Assembly: GCA_016709965.1 (NCBI GenBank)
Contig: JADJLT010000001.1
Location: 1,633,001-1,697,000, forward strand
Source of the DNA: Betaproteobacteria bacterium
GTDB taxonomy: Bacteria; Pseudomonadota; Gammaproteobacteria; Burkholderiales; Rhodocyclaceae
Direction: 5' to 3'
DNA length: 64,000 bases
Position 1 is the stretch's first letter. Every line of letters starts with the position of its first letter. A program made the position numbers and the translations under genes. The notes under the pieces were generated by a model that was not told where the DNA came from, ran no database searches, and worked only from the letters and a program-made list of their open reading frames with translations. Shown piece by piece: positions 9,149 through 19,065 of this stretch.

Positions 9149-10669
9149 ATGCGCCTCCTTCGTTTGCTCAAGATCGCCTCAGTTGCCAGCCGTTTTGGCC
9201 TGGACGAGATGGTGCTCGAACACGAACCGAGTGGCCGACTGGCACGAATCGCCAACGCACTGCAATTCTGGCGCGACCTTTCCACACCACGAGCTGTCCG
9301 CCTCCGCCTTGCGCTCGAATCGCTCGGCCCCATTTTTGTCAAATTCGGTCAGGTACTATCAACTCGGCGCGACCTGATGCCGATGGATATCGCCGACGAA
9401 CTGGCGAAGCTGCAGGACCGCGTCCCCCCGTTCGAATCAGCACTGGCACTCGCTGAAATCGAAAAAGCCTATGGTCGCCCCGCCAGTCAAGTCTTTGCGG
9501 AGTTCGACTCGACGCCGATTGCCTCCGCCTCGATCGCCCAGGTACATTTTGCCAAGCTGCATGCAGAAGACGGCGGCCATGAAGTCGCCGTCAAAATTCT
9601 GCGTCCCAACATGTTGTCAGTCATCGATCACGATCTGGCATTGATGGACAATCTGGCCGTCTTGCTTGAAAAGCTTTGGGCTGACGGCAAACGCCTGAAA
9701 CCTCGCGAGGTGGTTGCCGAATTTGCCAAGTATCTGCGTGACGAACTCGATCTGATGCGTGAAGCAGCCAATGCGTCGCAACTGCGCCGCAACTTCACTG
9801 ATTCGACGTTATTGATCGTGCCAGAAGTCTATTGGGACTTCTGCACTTCGACAGTCATGGTCATGGAACGCATGAAGGGCACCCCTATCTCGCAGACCGA
9901 CAAGCTGCGCAAAGATGGCATAGACCTCTCCAAGCTGTCTGCCGCAGGCGTCGAGATCTTCTTTACACAGGTGTTCCGCGACGGCTTTTTCCACGCTGAC
10001 ATGCACCCGGGCAACATTTTTGTTGCGGCAGACGGTCGCTACATCGCGCTCGATTTCGGCATCGTTGGCACCCTGACCGACTCCGACAAGAATTACCTCG
10101 CCCAGAATTTCCTCGCCTTCTTCCGCCGCGACTACAAGCGCGTGGCCGAGGCACATATTGAATCTGGATGGGCACCCAAGGATACGCGTGTTGACGAGTT
10201 TGAAGCGGCCATCCGCGCTGTTTGCGAGCCCATTTTCGATCGACCGCTGAAGGATATCTCCTTCGGCAAAGTGCTGCTCCGCCTGTTCCAGACCTCACGC
10301 CGCTTCAATGTGGAAATTCAGCCGCAATTGGTCATGCTGCAGAAGACGCTACTCAATATCGAAGGTCTTGGACGCCAGCTCGATCCAAATCTTGACTTGT
10401 GGACAACCGCAAAACCATTCCTTGAGCGCTGGATGAGCGAGCAAATCGGTTGGCGCGGACTGATCCGCACCTTCAAGCAGGAGGCGCCTTACCTGGCTCG
10501 CGCCCTGCCCCAGTTGCCTCGCCTTGTTCATCAGGCGCTGGCCCAGCCGGCCAAACTCGACCTGCATCCGCAGCTTGATCGCCTGATCGCCGCCCAGCAA
10601 CAGCAGAATCGCTGGCTGGCCATTATTGCATTACTGCTCGCCCTGCTCGTCGGCGCGCTATTCATTTGA
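9149..10669 (+). CDS. ubiB: Ubiquinone biosynthesis kinase-like protein UbiB
   Basis: 506 residues of the ABC1/ADCK/UbiB family. The family's KFGQ motif (FVKFGQVLSTRRDLMP) is near residue 68, the VAVKILRP lysine near 145, and kinase-like motifs FFHADMHPGNIF and ALDFGIVG lie near 280-300. The C-terminus is a membrane anchor (LAIIALLLALLVGALFI). UbiB supports ubiquinone synthesis, probably as an ATPase that mobilises membrane intermediates. Here it is not next to ubiE/ubiJ. It precedes the SNF2 gene by 6 bases. The 215 bases upstream hold no gene that I can see. Confidence 0.95.
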   Translation: MRLLRLLKIASVASRFGLDEMVLEHEPSGRLARIANALQFWRDLSTPRAVRLRLALESLGPIFVKFGQVLSTRRDLMPMDIADELAKLQDRVPPFESALALAEIEKAYGRPASQVFAEFDSTPIASASIAQVHFAKLHAEDGGHEVAVKILRPNMLSVIDHDLALMDNLAVLLEKLWADGKRLKPREVVAEFAKYLRDELDLMREAANASQLRRNFTDSTLLIVPEVYWDFCTSTVMVMERMKGTPISQTDKLRKDGIDLSKLSAAGVEIFFTQVFRDGFFHADMHPGNIFVAADGRYIALDFGIVGTLTDSDKNYLAQNFLAFFRRDYKRVAEAHIESGWAPKDTRVDEFEAAIRAVCEPIFDRPLKDISFGKVLLRLFQTSRRFNVEIQPQLVMLQKTLLNIEGLGRQLDPNLDLWTTAKPFLERWMSEQIGWRGLIRTFKQEAPYLARALPQLPRLVHQALAQPAKLDLHPQLDRLIAAQQQQNRWLAIIALLLALLVGALFI

Positions 10670-10675
10670 CCGCCG

Positions 10676-13600
10676 ATGGCCGTAGTTAACCTCACCTCCT
10701 TCACTGAAGAAAACGTAGCAGACTGGTTTGCCACCCGGGACATCACCAAGGCCAGACCCTATGTCGACCTGGTGCAAGACCTTGAAATCAATGGCAGCCA
10801 GATCAGTGCGCGCATCCCCGGCACTGCCGCTGAACCGTACCTCGCGCAAGCCTATCTAAGCCAGGCGCAAAGCGGTGAAATGACGGTGATCAGCCGTTGT
10901 ACCTGCCCGGTCGGAAAGCATTGCAAGCATATCGCCGCGATGCTGCTCAAAGCGATTGAAGACCGAAATCCCAAGGAGCAGGTCAGTGGTAGCGCCCTGT
11001 CCTGGCTTGACGATCTGCGCCGGGTTTCGGTGGCAGTCGCCAAGAAAAAGGCCAGGCCGGCCAGCGCCCGGCAGCAGCTCTTCTACATTCTGAAATGGAC
11101 CGCTGATCGCCGTCAGTTCGCCATTGAAATCCGCAAGGGGAAGTATCCGGAAAGCGCCGAGGAATGGTGGAAGGTCGACCGTGCACTGGTGACGCCGCCC
11201 CAGTTCGTCACCGAAGAAGACCTTGGCATCCTGCGCCTGATCTGGACCGATCGTGGTCACGAAACCGGCCTGCGTGCCTTCGGCCTCGGGCCCAAGAACG
11301 GTGCTGAAATCCTGCAGCGCATGACAGCCAGCCATCGTCTGTACCCCGAAGATGATCTTGGCCTGCCCCTCAACGCCGGCCCTATCCGCCCGGCCAGCAT
11401 TGGCTGGCAGATTGATGGCATGGGCTTTCAGCGACCGCAACTGAAGCCCGAACCATCCGCTGAAATGATTATTGCGGTTGACCCACCTTGGTACGTCGAC
11501 TTGGCCGAGGGCGAAGCCGGCCCACTGGAGGTCACCGGCAACCCCGACGTCATCAACCGGCTGTTTTCCCTGCCGCCGCTATCGTCCACCGAAGCTGCAC
11601 TGGTCGCCGAGGCGCTCTCGGAACTTGCTCCGGATCTGCCCTTGCCGGGCAGCGATGCCGGCGCCCGCCTGCGCCAGGTTGACGGGCCGCTACAGCCCAT
11701 CCTGCAACTTGAAACACTGCATACCCACGGCCATCGTGCCTGGCGCAGCTATCCGCAGAACTTTGGCGGCGGCCCTTTTGATGTTGCCAAGGTAATTTTC
11801 CGCTATGGCGACGCAGAGGTCAGGCCGGAAGAAAAAAGCGAATTCATCACCTTGCCGGAAGGCGAAACGATTCGACTGCGCCGCCGTCCTGAAGATGAGA
11901 CGAAGTCGCTGCTCGCACTGGAAAGTTGCGGCTTGCAGAAAATCCCTGGCCATACCCTGCACACATTCGGCAGCCCCCCGGAAGGCATTTACGGACTGGC
12001 GGATGAAGCCAATTGGGTGCCTTTCATGCAGGACGCTAGCCAGCGCCTGAAGGAAGCCGGCTGGCAGATTGAATTCCCGGAAGACTTTCGCCACCATGTC
12101 ATCGAGGTCGATGGCTGGGAAGCGGAGCTGCATGAGGCCGATAACGGCTGGTTCAATCTCGACATGGGTGTCTTGGTCGAAGGCGAGCGCCTGCCGCTCG
12201 CCCCGCTGCTCGCCAACCTCTTCCGCAGCGACCCGCGCTGGCTGGAAGCGGTCGAACTCGAGCGCATCCCTGACGACGAAGGCATCGATTTGTACACTGC
12301 ACGCGGCAAGCGCCTGCGTGTCCCGGCCGGCCGGGTCAAACCACTTGCTGCCACGCTGATCGATCTTTTTGATGGTTTTTCCGGCGGCAATACGTTGCGC
12401 CTTTCGCGCTTCGACGCCCCCCGTCTTGCTGAACTTTCCGACGTTAGCCGCTGGCAATTCCGCGGCCAGAGCGATGTCATGGCCATGGCCGAACGCCTGC
12501 TTTCTGCTCAGGGCATCGGCGATGTCGCCCCACCGGCCGGCTTCAAACTCGATTTGCGACCCTATCAGCGCGAAGGCCTGGCATGGCTGCAGTTCCTGCG
12601 TGAGCACAATCTTTCCGGCATCCTTGCCGACGACATGGGTCTCGGCAAAACAGCGCAAACGCTTGCCCATTTGCTGCTGGAAAAAGAAACCGGACGCCTC
12701 GACAAGCCGGCGCTGATCATCCTGCCGACCTCACTGATCTTCAACTGGAAGAATGAAGCAGCGCGCTTTGCGCCCGATCTCAAAGTGCTGTCGCTGCACG
12801 GCCCGGAGCGCAAGGTACTATTCCCGGAAATCACCAAGAACGACGTCATTCTGACCACTTATCCGCTGCTCTGGCGAGATGCCGAAGAGTTGATGCAGCA
12901 CAGCTATCATCTGCTCATTCTCGACGAAGCGCAGACGGTCAAGAACGCCCAGAGCCAGAGCGCCGAAGCGGTGCGCAAAATTGATGCACGGCATCGCCTG
13001 TGCCTGACCGGTACGCCGCTGGAAAATCACCTGGGTGAATTGTGGAGCCAGTTCGACTTTCTGCTGCCCGGCTTTCTGGGCACCAGCAAACAGTTCACCC
13101 GCCACTGGCGGACGCCGATTGAAAAACAGGGAGACCTGCGCCGCCGCACCTTGCTGGCCCGCCGAATTCGCCCCTTCATCCTGCGCCGCAAGAAGGAAGA
13201 CGTGGCGCGCGAACTGCCGCCGAAGACGATCATCATCCGCAGCGTTGAACTCGAAGGCGCACAGCGCGACCTCTACGAAACGGTGCGCGCCGCGATGGAT
13301 GCCAAGGTGCGCGACGAAATCGCCAGCCGTGGCTTCGCACGCAGCCAGATTGTCATTCTGGACGCCCTGCTCAAGTTGCGCCAGGTCTGCTGTGATCCGC
13401 GCCTGGTCAAGGCCACCTCTGCCCGCAAGGTGACCGAACGCGCCAAACTCGACCTGTTGATGGCGATGCTGCCCGAGCTGGTCGATGAAGGCCGGCGCGT
13501 CCTGGTGTTCTCGCAATTCACCAGCATGCTGTCGCTGATTGAGCACGAACTGGACAAGGCGGATATCCGCTACGTCACACTGACCGGTGACACGGTAGAC

Positions 13601-13954
13601 CGCGAAGTGCCGATTCGTCGCTTCCAGGATTGCGAAGTGCCGATCTTCCTGATCAGCCTGAAGGCCGGCGGTGTCGGTCTCAACCTGACTGCCGCGGACA
13701 CTGTCATCCACTACGATCCGTGGTGGAACCCCGCGGTCGAAAATCAGGCCACCGATCGTGCCCACCGACTCGGCCAGGACAAGCCCGTGTTCGTTTACAA
13801 GCTGATCGTCAGCGGCAGTATCGAGGAAAAGATCCTCGCGCTGCAGGAGCGCAAGGCGGAACTGGCGGCGGGCATCCTGTCCGAAGACCGGCAGGTGGAC
13901 GTCAAGTTTGGCACCGACGATCTTGCCGCGTTGTTCGAGCCACTACCCGAGTAA
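10676..13954 (+). CDS. SWIM zinc-finger SNF2-family helicase/ATPase
   Basis: 1092 residues. A SWIM zinc finger (CTCPVGKHCKH, about 75-85) opens the protein, then a long divergent middle region (to about 620), then a Snf2 motor: DDMGLGKT (motif I, near 652), LDEAQ (motif II, near 749), LTGTPLEN (motif III) and the C-terminal helicase half ending ATDRAHRLGQ. Such proteins are DNA-stimulated ATPases; the bacterial role is unclear (RapA-like RNA polymerase recycling or DNA repair are possible). It is likely co-transcribed with ubiB. A copy of the dispersed repeat starts right after the stop codon. Confidence 0.93.
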   Translation: MAVVNLTSFTEENVADWFATRDITKARPYVDLVQDLEINGSQISARIPGTAAEPYLAQAYLSQAQSGEMTVISRCTCPVGKHCKHIAAMLLKAIEDRNPKEQVSGSALSWLDDLRRVSVAVAKKKARPASARQQLFYILKWTADRRQFAIEIRKGKYPESAEEWWKVDRALVTPPQFVTEEDLGILRLIWTDRGHETGLRAFGLGPKNGAEILQRMTASHRLYPEDDLGLPLNAGPIRPASIGWQIDGMGFQRPQLKPEPSAEMIIAVDPPWYVDLAEGEAGPLEVTGNPDVINRLFSLPPLSSTEAALVAEALSELAPDLPLPGSDAGARLRQVDGPLQPILQLETLHTHGHRAWRSYPQNFGGGPFDVAKVIFRYGDAEVRPEEKSEFITLPEGETIRLRRRPEDETKSLLALESCGLQKIPGHTLHTFGSPPEGIYGLADEANWVPFMQDASQRLKEAGWQIEFPEDFRHHVIEVDGWEAELHEADNGWFNLDMGVLVEGERLPLAPLLANLFRSDPRWLEAVELERIPDDEGIDLYTARGKRLRVPAGRVKPLAATLIDLFDGFSGGNTLRLSRFDAPRLAELSDVSRWQFRGQSDVMAMAERLLSAQGIGDVAPPAGFKLDLRPYQREGLAWLQFLREHNLSGILADDMGLGKTAQTLAHLLLEKETGRLDKPALIILPTSLIFNWKNEAARFAPDLKVLSLHGPERKVLFPEITKNDVILTTYPLLWRDAEELMQHSYHLLILDEAQTVKNAQSQSAEAVRKIDARHRLCLTGTPLENHLGELWSQFDFLLPGFLGTSKQFTRHWRTPIEKQGDLRRRTLLARRIRPFILRRKKEDVARELPPKTIIIRSVELEGAQRDLYETVRAAMDAKVRDEIASRGFARSQIVILDALLKLRQVCCDPRLVKATSARKVTERAKLDLLMAMLPELVDEGRRVLVFSQFTSMLSLIEHELDKADIRYVTLTGDTVDREVPIRRFQDCEVPIFLISLKAGGVGLNLTAADTVIHYDPWWNPAVENQATDRAHRLGQDKPVFVYKLIVSGSIEEKILALQERKAELAAGILSEDRQVDVKFGTDDLAALFEPLPE

Positions 13955-13991
13955 AAATTTCGATTTTGGGCGATTTTTCCGGTTGACCGCA
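13955..13991 (+). repeat. Dispersed T-tract/CCGGTTGACCG repeat, copy A
   Basis: The copy starts at the base after the SNF2 stop codon: AATTTCGATTTTGGG, CGATTTTTCC, then GGTTGACCGCA. The downstream AGCAAGCTG is shared with the copy inside thiE. It lies in the convergent gap before the hybrid kinase gene. Its left half matches copy C (28412) almost base for base. Confidence 0.8.
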
Positions 13992-14049
13992 GCAAGCTGT
14001 CGCCAGCCTGCCAAGGGCATCGGATGCACTTATCCGGGCAATATCTGGC

Positions 14050-16602
14050 TCAATGGCGAGTACCAGCCTCCAGCCAACGATACAGCGCCGCATAGAGCAG
14101 TGACGGATCAACTGGCTTGGTCACAAAATCGTTCATGCCAGCTGCCAGGCAACGATCACGATCTTCGGAAAAGGCGTTGGCCGTCATCGCAAGAATTGGC
14201 AGCCTTGCCCGATTTTCCTGTGCACGAATGCGCCGCGTTGCCTCCAGACCATCCATGCGTGGCATCTGCATATCCATCAGCACCAGCGCATATTCGGTCA
14301 CGGCGACCTTTTTGACTGCTTCGACGCCATCCTCAGCCATGTCGATGACCAGCCCGACATCCTCAAGCAGCATCTGGGCAACCTCGCGGTTGATCGGATC
14401 GTCCTCGACCAGCAGCACGCAACGCCCGCCAAAGCGGCGTCGCAACATCTCTTCAACATCGTCGCCCGGCATCGGTGCCGGGGCTTCCTGTTGCGCCGAC
14501 TGCCGCTTGAGGCGTGCTGTGATCCAGAAAGTGCTCCCGACACCGGGCGTGCTTTCCGCCCCTGCCGCCCCGCCCATCAAACTGGCCAGGTGCCGGGTAA
14601 TGGCCAAGCCGAGTCCGGTGCCACCGAAGTTTCGGGTGGTCGACTGATCAGCCTGCTGGAAAGGTGTGAACAGACGCTTGAGTACTTCCGCTTCGATACC
14701 GATCCCCGTATCCCGCACTTCCAGGCGGACCAGAACGCCGCGCTCGTCTTCCTCGATCACCTTGCCGGAAAGCTGGATTGAACCGGTGGCCGTAAATTTC
14801 ACCGCATTGTTGGCGTAGTTGAGCAACGCCTGGCGAAGTCGTGTGGCATCACCCAGTACGCATTCCGGCAGACCGAGCGCTTCGACGCGCAGGCTCAGAT
14901 GCTTCTCGCGGGTTCGGCCACTCAACATTTCCGCCACCTCGTTCATCAACTCGACGAGTGTCAACGGAGCCTCTTCAAGCTCCAGCTTGCCGGCTTCAAT
15001 TTTGGACAGGTCTAGAATATCATCAATGATGGATAGAAGATGCTGGCCAGAGGCTTCTATTCGATTCAATGGCTCGCTTCGGGCAGCCTCGCCCCCGCCC
15101 CGACGCATCAAATAAACCGAGCCAAGAATTGCGTTCATCGGGGTCCGTATCTCATGGCTCATGTTGGCTAGGAAGCTGCTCTTCGCACGCGTCGCTGACT
15201 CCGCCTGCTCCTTGGCTTCGCACAACGCTTGTTCAGCACGCTTCTGTTCGCTGATATCACTGATGAAAGTGATGTAACGCGCTGGCTCGGCAGCAGTTTC
15301 AGCGCGATAGTAAACATTGATTCTGACTGGAATCCGATGTCCATCGCGATGGCAGAGCTCAGTATCGTAACTGGCCCTGCCCGCTTGCCGGGTATCAGCC
15401 ATCAGGTAAAAAAAGCGACCCCCAGCAAAACGGGGAGCAATGTCGGCAACCGTCATTTTCAGCATCTCGTCGACTGAATAGCCCAGCATTTCAGCGGCAA
15501 CGTGGTTCACATAAATGAGGCAGCCCGTGGCATCAACCCAATGAATGCCCAGTCCGACCCGGTCCATCGCAAACTGCGTCTGCGCCAGTCGGGCATTGGC
15601 TTGCTCAAGATCATGCGTACGATCGGCTACCAGTATTTCCAGATGACGACGGTGCTGCGCCAATTCGGCTTCGCTGGCACGGAGAGCCTCCTCAACCCGG
15701 AGCCGCTCGGTGATTTCCCGTGCAATCCCGAGAATTCCGATCAGGTGGCCTTCCCTGTCGCGCATGGGCGTCTTGATCGTTTCAAAAAGTCCCCGATAGC
15801 CATTGTCGCCAAAAGTCAGCCACTCTTCGTTAAGCGTCGGCCCACCGGCTGCTGCCGCAGCACGATCATTGGCCCGAAAGAAATTCGCCAGCTCCCTGTC
15901 GACAAAATCGTAGTCGGTACGCCCGACAATATCCTGTGCACTGGCGTTGTAAAGACGTGAGAATGGCGGATTGCAGGATAAATAGACCCCTTCCGGATCC
16001 TTCACCCAAACCAGGTCTGGAATGGCTTCATAGAGGCTGTCGAGAAAAGTCCGCTCGCGCTCGCTCTGCGCCAGCGCCACAGCCAACTCGGCCCGGGCGT
16101 CATCGCGATCATTCGCCATTGCCCGATTAATGCGCTCATTGTTGCGGCAGAGGACGATTGCCTTGGCCAAGTTGGCCAGCACCGGCTGAAATATCTGCGT
16201 CAAAGGCAGTTCAGAAGCTGGCGGGGCGAGCGATAGCAACAGGATTGTGTAGTGCCGATCCAACGGCAGCCTAAGGCAATGCGTATAAACTTGGTCAAGC
16301 GATAGCGAACGAAGCAATGCAACATCATCAAGAAGCTCAACCCTGCTCCCCAGCAAGCCTTCTGGAAGGTTGAATCTGTTTCCGAGACATTCGGCCAAGC
16401 GATAGTCCCCGATAACAGAATCCACCGTTGCCGACATGCCAAACTCAGAATCCAGCGGCATGGCAAGCACAATACCCGTCGGAAACGAGGTATGAAAAAG
16501 AAGGCGTTGCAAGGTCTTCTTCAACAACCCACTGAGACTGGTTTCGCCACCGATTGTCAGCGAAAGGTCATAAAGGACGCTGAGGATCTGTTCGCGATTC
16601 AT
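14050..16602 (-). CDS. Cytoplasmic hybrid sensor histidine kinase (GAF-like/PAS/PAS/HisKA/HATPase/REC)
   Basis: 850 residues, with no membrane helix. Order: an N-terminal GAF-like region (1-170), two PAS domains (about 200-320 and 360-470), the phosphoacceptor helix NMSHEIRTPMN near 483, an ATPase domain, and a C-terminal receiver with DMQMPRMDG aspartate near 773. The chosen start, ATG at 16602, overlaps the stop of the FIST gene by 4 bases, so the two are translationally coupled. No separate DNA-binding regulator is adjacent, so output probably passes through a phosphotransfer protein elsewhere. Confidence 0.93.
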   Translation of the reverse strand: MNREQILSVLYDLSLTIGGETSLSGLLKKTLQRLLFHTSFPTGIVLAMPLDSEFGMSATVDSVIGDYRLAECLGNRFNLPEGLLGSRVELLDDVALLRSLSLDQVYTHCLRLPLDRHYTILLLSLAPPASELPLTQIFQPVLANLAKAIVLCRNNERINRAMANDRDDARAELAVALAQSERERTFLDSLYEAIPDLVWVKDPEGVYLSCNPPFSRLYNASAQDIVGRTDYDFVDRELANFFRANDRAAAAAGGPTLNEEWLTFGDNGYRGLFETIKTPMRDREGHLIGILGIAREITERLRVEEALRASEAELAQHRRHLEILVADRTHDLEQANARLAQTQFAMDRVGLGIHWVDATGCLIYVNHVAAEMLGYSVDEMLKMTVADIAPRFAGGRFFYLMADTRQAGRASYDTELCHRDGHRIPVRINVYYRAETAAEPARYITFISDISEQKRAEQALCEAKEQAESATRAKSSFLANMSHEIRTPMNAILGSVYLMRRGGGEAARSEPLNRIEASGQHLLSIIDDILDLSKIEAGKLELEEAPLTLVELMNEVAEMLSGRTREKHLSLRVEALGLPECVLGDATRLRQALLNYANNAVKFTATGSIQLSGKVIEEDERGVLVRLEVRDTGIGIEAEVLKRLFTPFQQADQSTTRNFGGTGLGLAITRHLASLMGGAAGAESTPGVGSTFWITARLKRQSAQQEAPAPMPGDDVEEMLRRRFGGRCVLLVEDDPINREVAQMLLEDVGLVIDMAEDGVEAVKKVAVTEYALVLMDMQMPRMDGLEATRRIRAQENRARLPILAMTANAFSEDRDRCLAAGMNDFVTKPVDPSLLYAALYRWLEAGTRH

Positions 16603-17741
16603 GACATCTGCCACGGCGAACACACCAGTGTCGCATTGTGAAACATGGGATAGCCCCAACGCACGGTGCTACCAATTTCACCCAGCGACAATGCACCCGC
16701 CATCTCGTCAACGGCCGTAGCGGCATGCAACTCGGCCAGTTCATTTTCCGCATCCTCGCCCAAATGCATATGCCGGCCAGCGCAATAAAAGGTCAGCAAA
16801 GTCCTGCCGGTCAATGAGCCATGCGTCATCCGCAGCTTGTCGGCCAAATGCTCAATACATGCATTTGCCCCGGCCTCCGGTGCCTGCAACAAGACCAACA
16901 TGGCGTTCTCGGGAATTTCACCAACACAGTACAGAGAACCATCATCAGTCAAGGCGACAGGAATTCGGACCACAACATCACCCCCCGCCCGCAGAATACC
17001 GAAAGGGAAATGGACCGCATATTCGTAAAAATTGTCGCGTGTCAGATCGATACCATATTGCGCCTTGATGATTTCCTGATACACATCGAAAGCAGGCCGC
17101 CAATCAATCATCGCAATACGATTGCCTTCAGTAGATGTCGCGCTCATCGCCCGTTCCGGCTGCGCGAATCCATGCTCCAGCGTTGGCGCCATGCTGCCGG
17201 GCAGCAGCATACCGAGCACGCCGTCACCAATTAACGCTCTCTCATCGAAGAGGCAGGGCATGGGCTGGAAGGTCTCGCTCCCGGCATTGACGCCGCCGTA
17301 TTCAACGCGATTGGCGAGATCCAGATAAATGTCGTCGAGAATGCTGGCAATGTTGGGGACCATGCTGTCGAAAAACATGAACAGCGTCGGCTTTGGTGCG
17401 CCTGCGGCAGCGCTTTTCAAGCATCCCCGGGCGGCATCCACCACTTGCCGGCCTGCTGGTACTTTGCCCTGATTAATGGCCGGCAACAGAAAATTCGGCG
17501 GCATCTGCTCAAAATACAACAAGCAGGCCCCGTGCCTGACGAAATGCTGTTGTTCGATCAGCGCGGGAAACACACCACCAGCCAATTCCAAGCCATGCCG
17601 CCGGCAAGCCTCCTGCAAGAGCGGAAGCCGTTCCTTCTCTGCCTCTGGCAGCAAAGCGACAATGCCAGCGCCTGTTTTCGGCGCAGCGTATGCACTCAGA
17701 ATTTGCTCAATGGATTCCGCATTCAATTCGATGTGGTGCAT
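16599..17741 (-). CDS. FIST-domain signalling protein
   Basis: 380 residues from MHHIELNAES; the frame opens 20 codons earlier but the ATG at 17741 with a GAGCGGGTG upstream is preferred. The protein looks like FIST-N plus FIST-C: the N-half has LPEAEKERLPLLQEACRR and YGGVNAGSE, the C-half has GGDVVVRIPVALTDDGSLYCVG and FYCAGR. FIST domains are thought to bind small ligands for chemotaxis or two-component sensors. Its 4-base overlap with the kinase gene suggests that it feeds that kinase. The ligand is not predictable from sequence. Confidence 0.85.
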   Translation of the reverse strand: MHHIELNAESIEQILSAYAAPKTGAGIVALLPEAEKERLPLLQEACRRHGLELAGGVFPALIEQQHFVRHGACLLYFEQMPPNFLLPAINQGKVPAGRQVVDAARGCLKSAAAGAPKPTLFMFFDSMVPNIASILDDIYLDLANRVEYGGVNAGSETFQPMPCLFDERALIGDGVLGMLLPGSMAPTLEHGFAQPERAMSATSTEGNRIAMIDWRPAFDVYQEIIKAQYGIDLTRDNFYEYAVHFPFGILRAGGDVVVRIPVALTDDGSLYCVGEIPENAMLVLLQAPEAGANACIEHLADKLRMTHGSLTGRTLLTFYCAGRHMHLGEDAENELAELHAATAVDEMAGALSLGEIGSTVRWGYPMFHNATLVCSPWQMS

Positions 17742-17818
17742 TGGCGTCACCCGCTCAGCTTGTAACTTTTTATTGAATTTGCTATTTGTACCACATATCA
17801 AACCCGGTCGGCGTCAAC

Positions 17819-18319
17819 TCAGGCAAGCAAGGACACTGAACCCAGCCGATCAATCAATCCGTTCAATGCAAAACGAACCGCCTGTTCACGGATCGTCGCA
17901 CGATCCCCACTGAAAAGGCTCAACGTTGCCTCACAGCCGCCATTTTTACTGGCCCAAGCAAAACAAACGGTGCCTATCGGCTTCTCGGGCGAACCACCAC
18001 CCGGGCCGGCGATTCCTGTAATTGCGACCGTCCAGTCGGCACGACTATGCGCCAGCGCCCCTTGTGCCATGGCCCGCGCCACCGCTTCGGAAACGGCACC
18101 ATGCCGATCCAGCGTACTTTCCGGTACCCCAAGCATGTCCATCTTGGCAGCATTGGAATACGTCACGAAGCCTCGATCGAACCAGGCAGAGCTACCGGCA
18201 ATCGCGGTTACCGACTGCGCAAGCCAACCGCCGGTACAGGACTCCGCGGCAGCCAGCCATTCGCCGCGTTCAAGAAGCAGGTGGCCGAGACGTTCGGCAA
18301 GTTTTTCCAGTTCGGACAT
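17819..18319 (-). CDS. pncC: Nicotinamide-nucleotide amidohydrolase PncC (CinA C-terminal family)
   Basis: 166 residues from MSELEKLAERL; the frame is open upstream but conservation starts here. The family signature AAESCTGGWLAQ, followed by GSSAWFDRGFVTYSN and ITGIAGPGGGSPEKPIG, is intact. It deamidates NMN to nicotinic acid mononucleotide, recycling pyridine nucleotide. This is the stand-alone short form without the CinA N-domain. It is divergent from mobA with 45 bases between. Confidence 0.92.
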   Translation of the reverse strand: MSELEKLAERLGHLLLERGEWLAAAESCTGGWLAQSVTAIAGSSAWFDRGFVTYSNAAKMDMLGVPESTLDRHGAVSEAVARAMAQGALAHSRADWTVAITGIAGPGGGSPEKPIGTVCFAWASKNGGCEATLSLFSGDRATIREQAVRFALNGLIDRLGSVSLLA

Positions 18320-18364
18320 AATGGGCGATCCTAGCATGTCACGTAAAAACAATCCCTCTCTGCC

Positions 18365-18976
18365 ATGACGCCGCTTCCCGTCTATCCCCGGCCAACAATT
18401 ACCGGCGTCATCCTGGCCGGAGGACTGGGTACTCGCATGGGTGGAGCAGACAAAGGCCTGCAACTATCCAAGGGACAAACACTGGTCAGCCACATCGCCC
18501 AACGATTGGCGCCTCAAGTGGATCGATTGCTGATCAACGCAAACCGCAACACGAGCCAATATGCAGACTTGGGTTACCCGCTGATCAGCGACCTGATCAC
18601 GGGCTTCGCAGGGCCGCTTGCCGGCCTGCAAGCAGCTCTCAGCGTCGCTGACACAGAATGGGTCGTTACCGTACCTTGCGATTCACCCAACCTTCCCCTT
18701 GACTTGGTAAGCCGCCTTCACGCCGCGTTGAGTGCTGCCAATGCCAAACTCGCCCTCGCAAAGGCCGGTGGCCGACTCCACCCGGTTTTCTGTCTGTGTC
18801 ACAGGTCGCTGCTCCCGGAACTGGAGACCTATCTGAATGGCGGTGGACGCAAGGTCGCTCAGTGGTGCTTCGAAACAGGTGCGATGGAAGTCGACTTTTC
18901 GGACCAGCTTGACGCCTTCAGCAACCTCAACACCGTCGACGATTTGCTAAAAAGCAACGCTTTTTTAATAAGTTGA
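18365..18976 (+). CDS. mobA: Molybdenum cofactor guanylyltransferase MobA
   Basis: 203 residues. The nucleotide-binding LAGGLGTRMGGADKGL is at about 18-33. The enzyme joins GMP to molybdopterin to make the guanine dinucleotide cofactor used by DMSO-reductase-family enzymes such as respiratory nitrate reductase. The CDSP motif (TVPCDSPNLP) gives the metal-binding Asp. No other moa/moe genes are in the window. Confidence 0.94.
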   Translation: MTPLPVYPRPTITGVILAGGLGTRMGGADKGLQLSKGQTLVSHIAQRLAPQVDRLLINANRNTSQYADLGYPLISDLITGFAGPLAGLQAALSVADTEWVVTVPCDSPNLPLDLVSRLHAALSAANAKLALAKAGGRLHPVFCLCHRSLLPELETYLNGGGRKVAQWCFETGAMEVDFSDQLDAFSNLNTVDDLLKSNAFLIS

Positions 18977-18995
18977 CACCTGTGGAAAACCGATA

Positions 18996-19023
18996 TTGCG
19001 TCGCAACATATGTAGGCTATACT
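18996..19023 (+). promoter_or_regulatory. Probable sigma-70 promoter for the 60-residue gene
   Basis: TTGCGT at 18996-19001 and TATACT at 19018-19023, 16 bases apart, 43 bases before the ATG at 19066. A TTGACA at 18973 is too far from the TATACT to pair with it. Confidence 0.5.
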
Positions 19024-19065
19024 CGTTGGGCAGGAACAATAAAGATTCATAAAACGAGAACAGCC

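Noticed and set aside
11690..13765. Several long minus-strand frames opposite the SNF2 gene
   Set aside because: The plus-strand protein has complete helicase motifs; the opposite frames have none.
18973..19065. In-frame extension of the 60-residue protein to the mobA stop
   Set aside because: The extra 31 codons overlap the promoter-like TATACT and have no ribosome site or conserved character.
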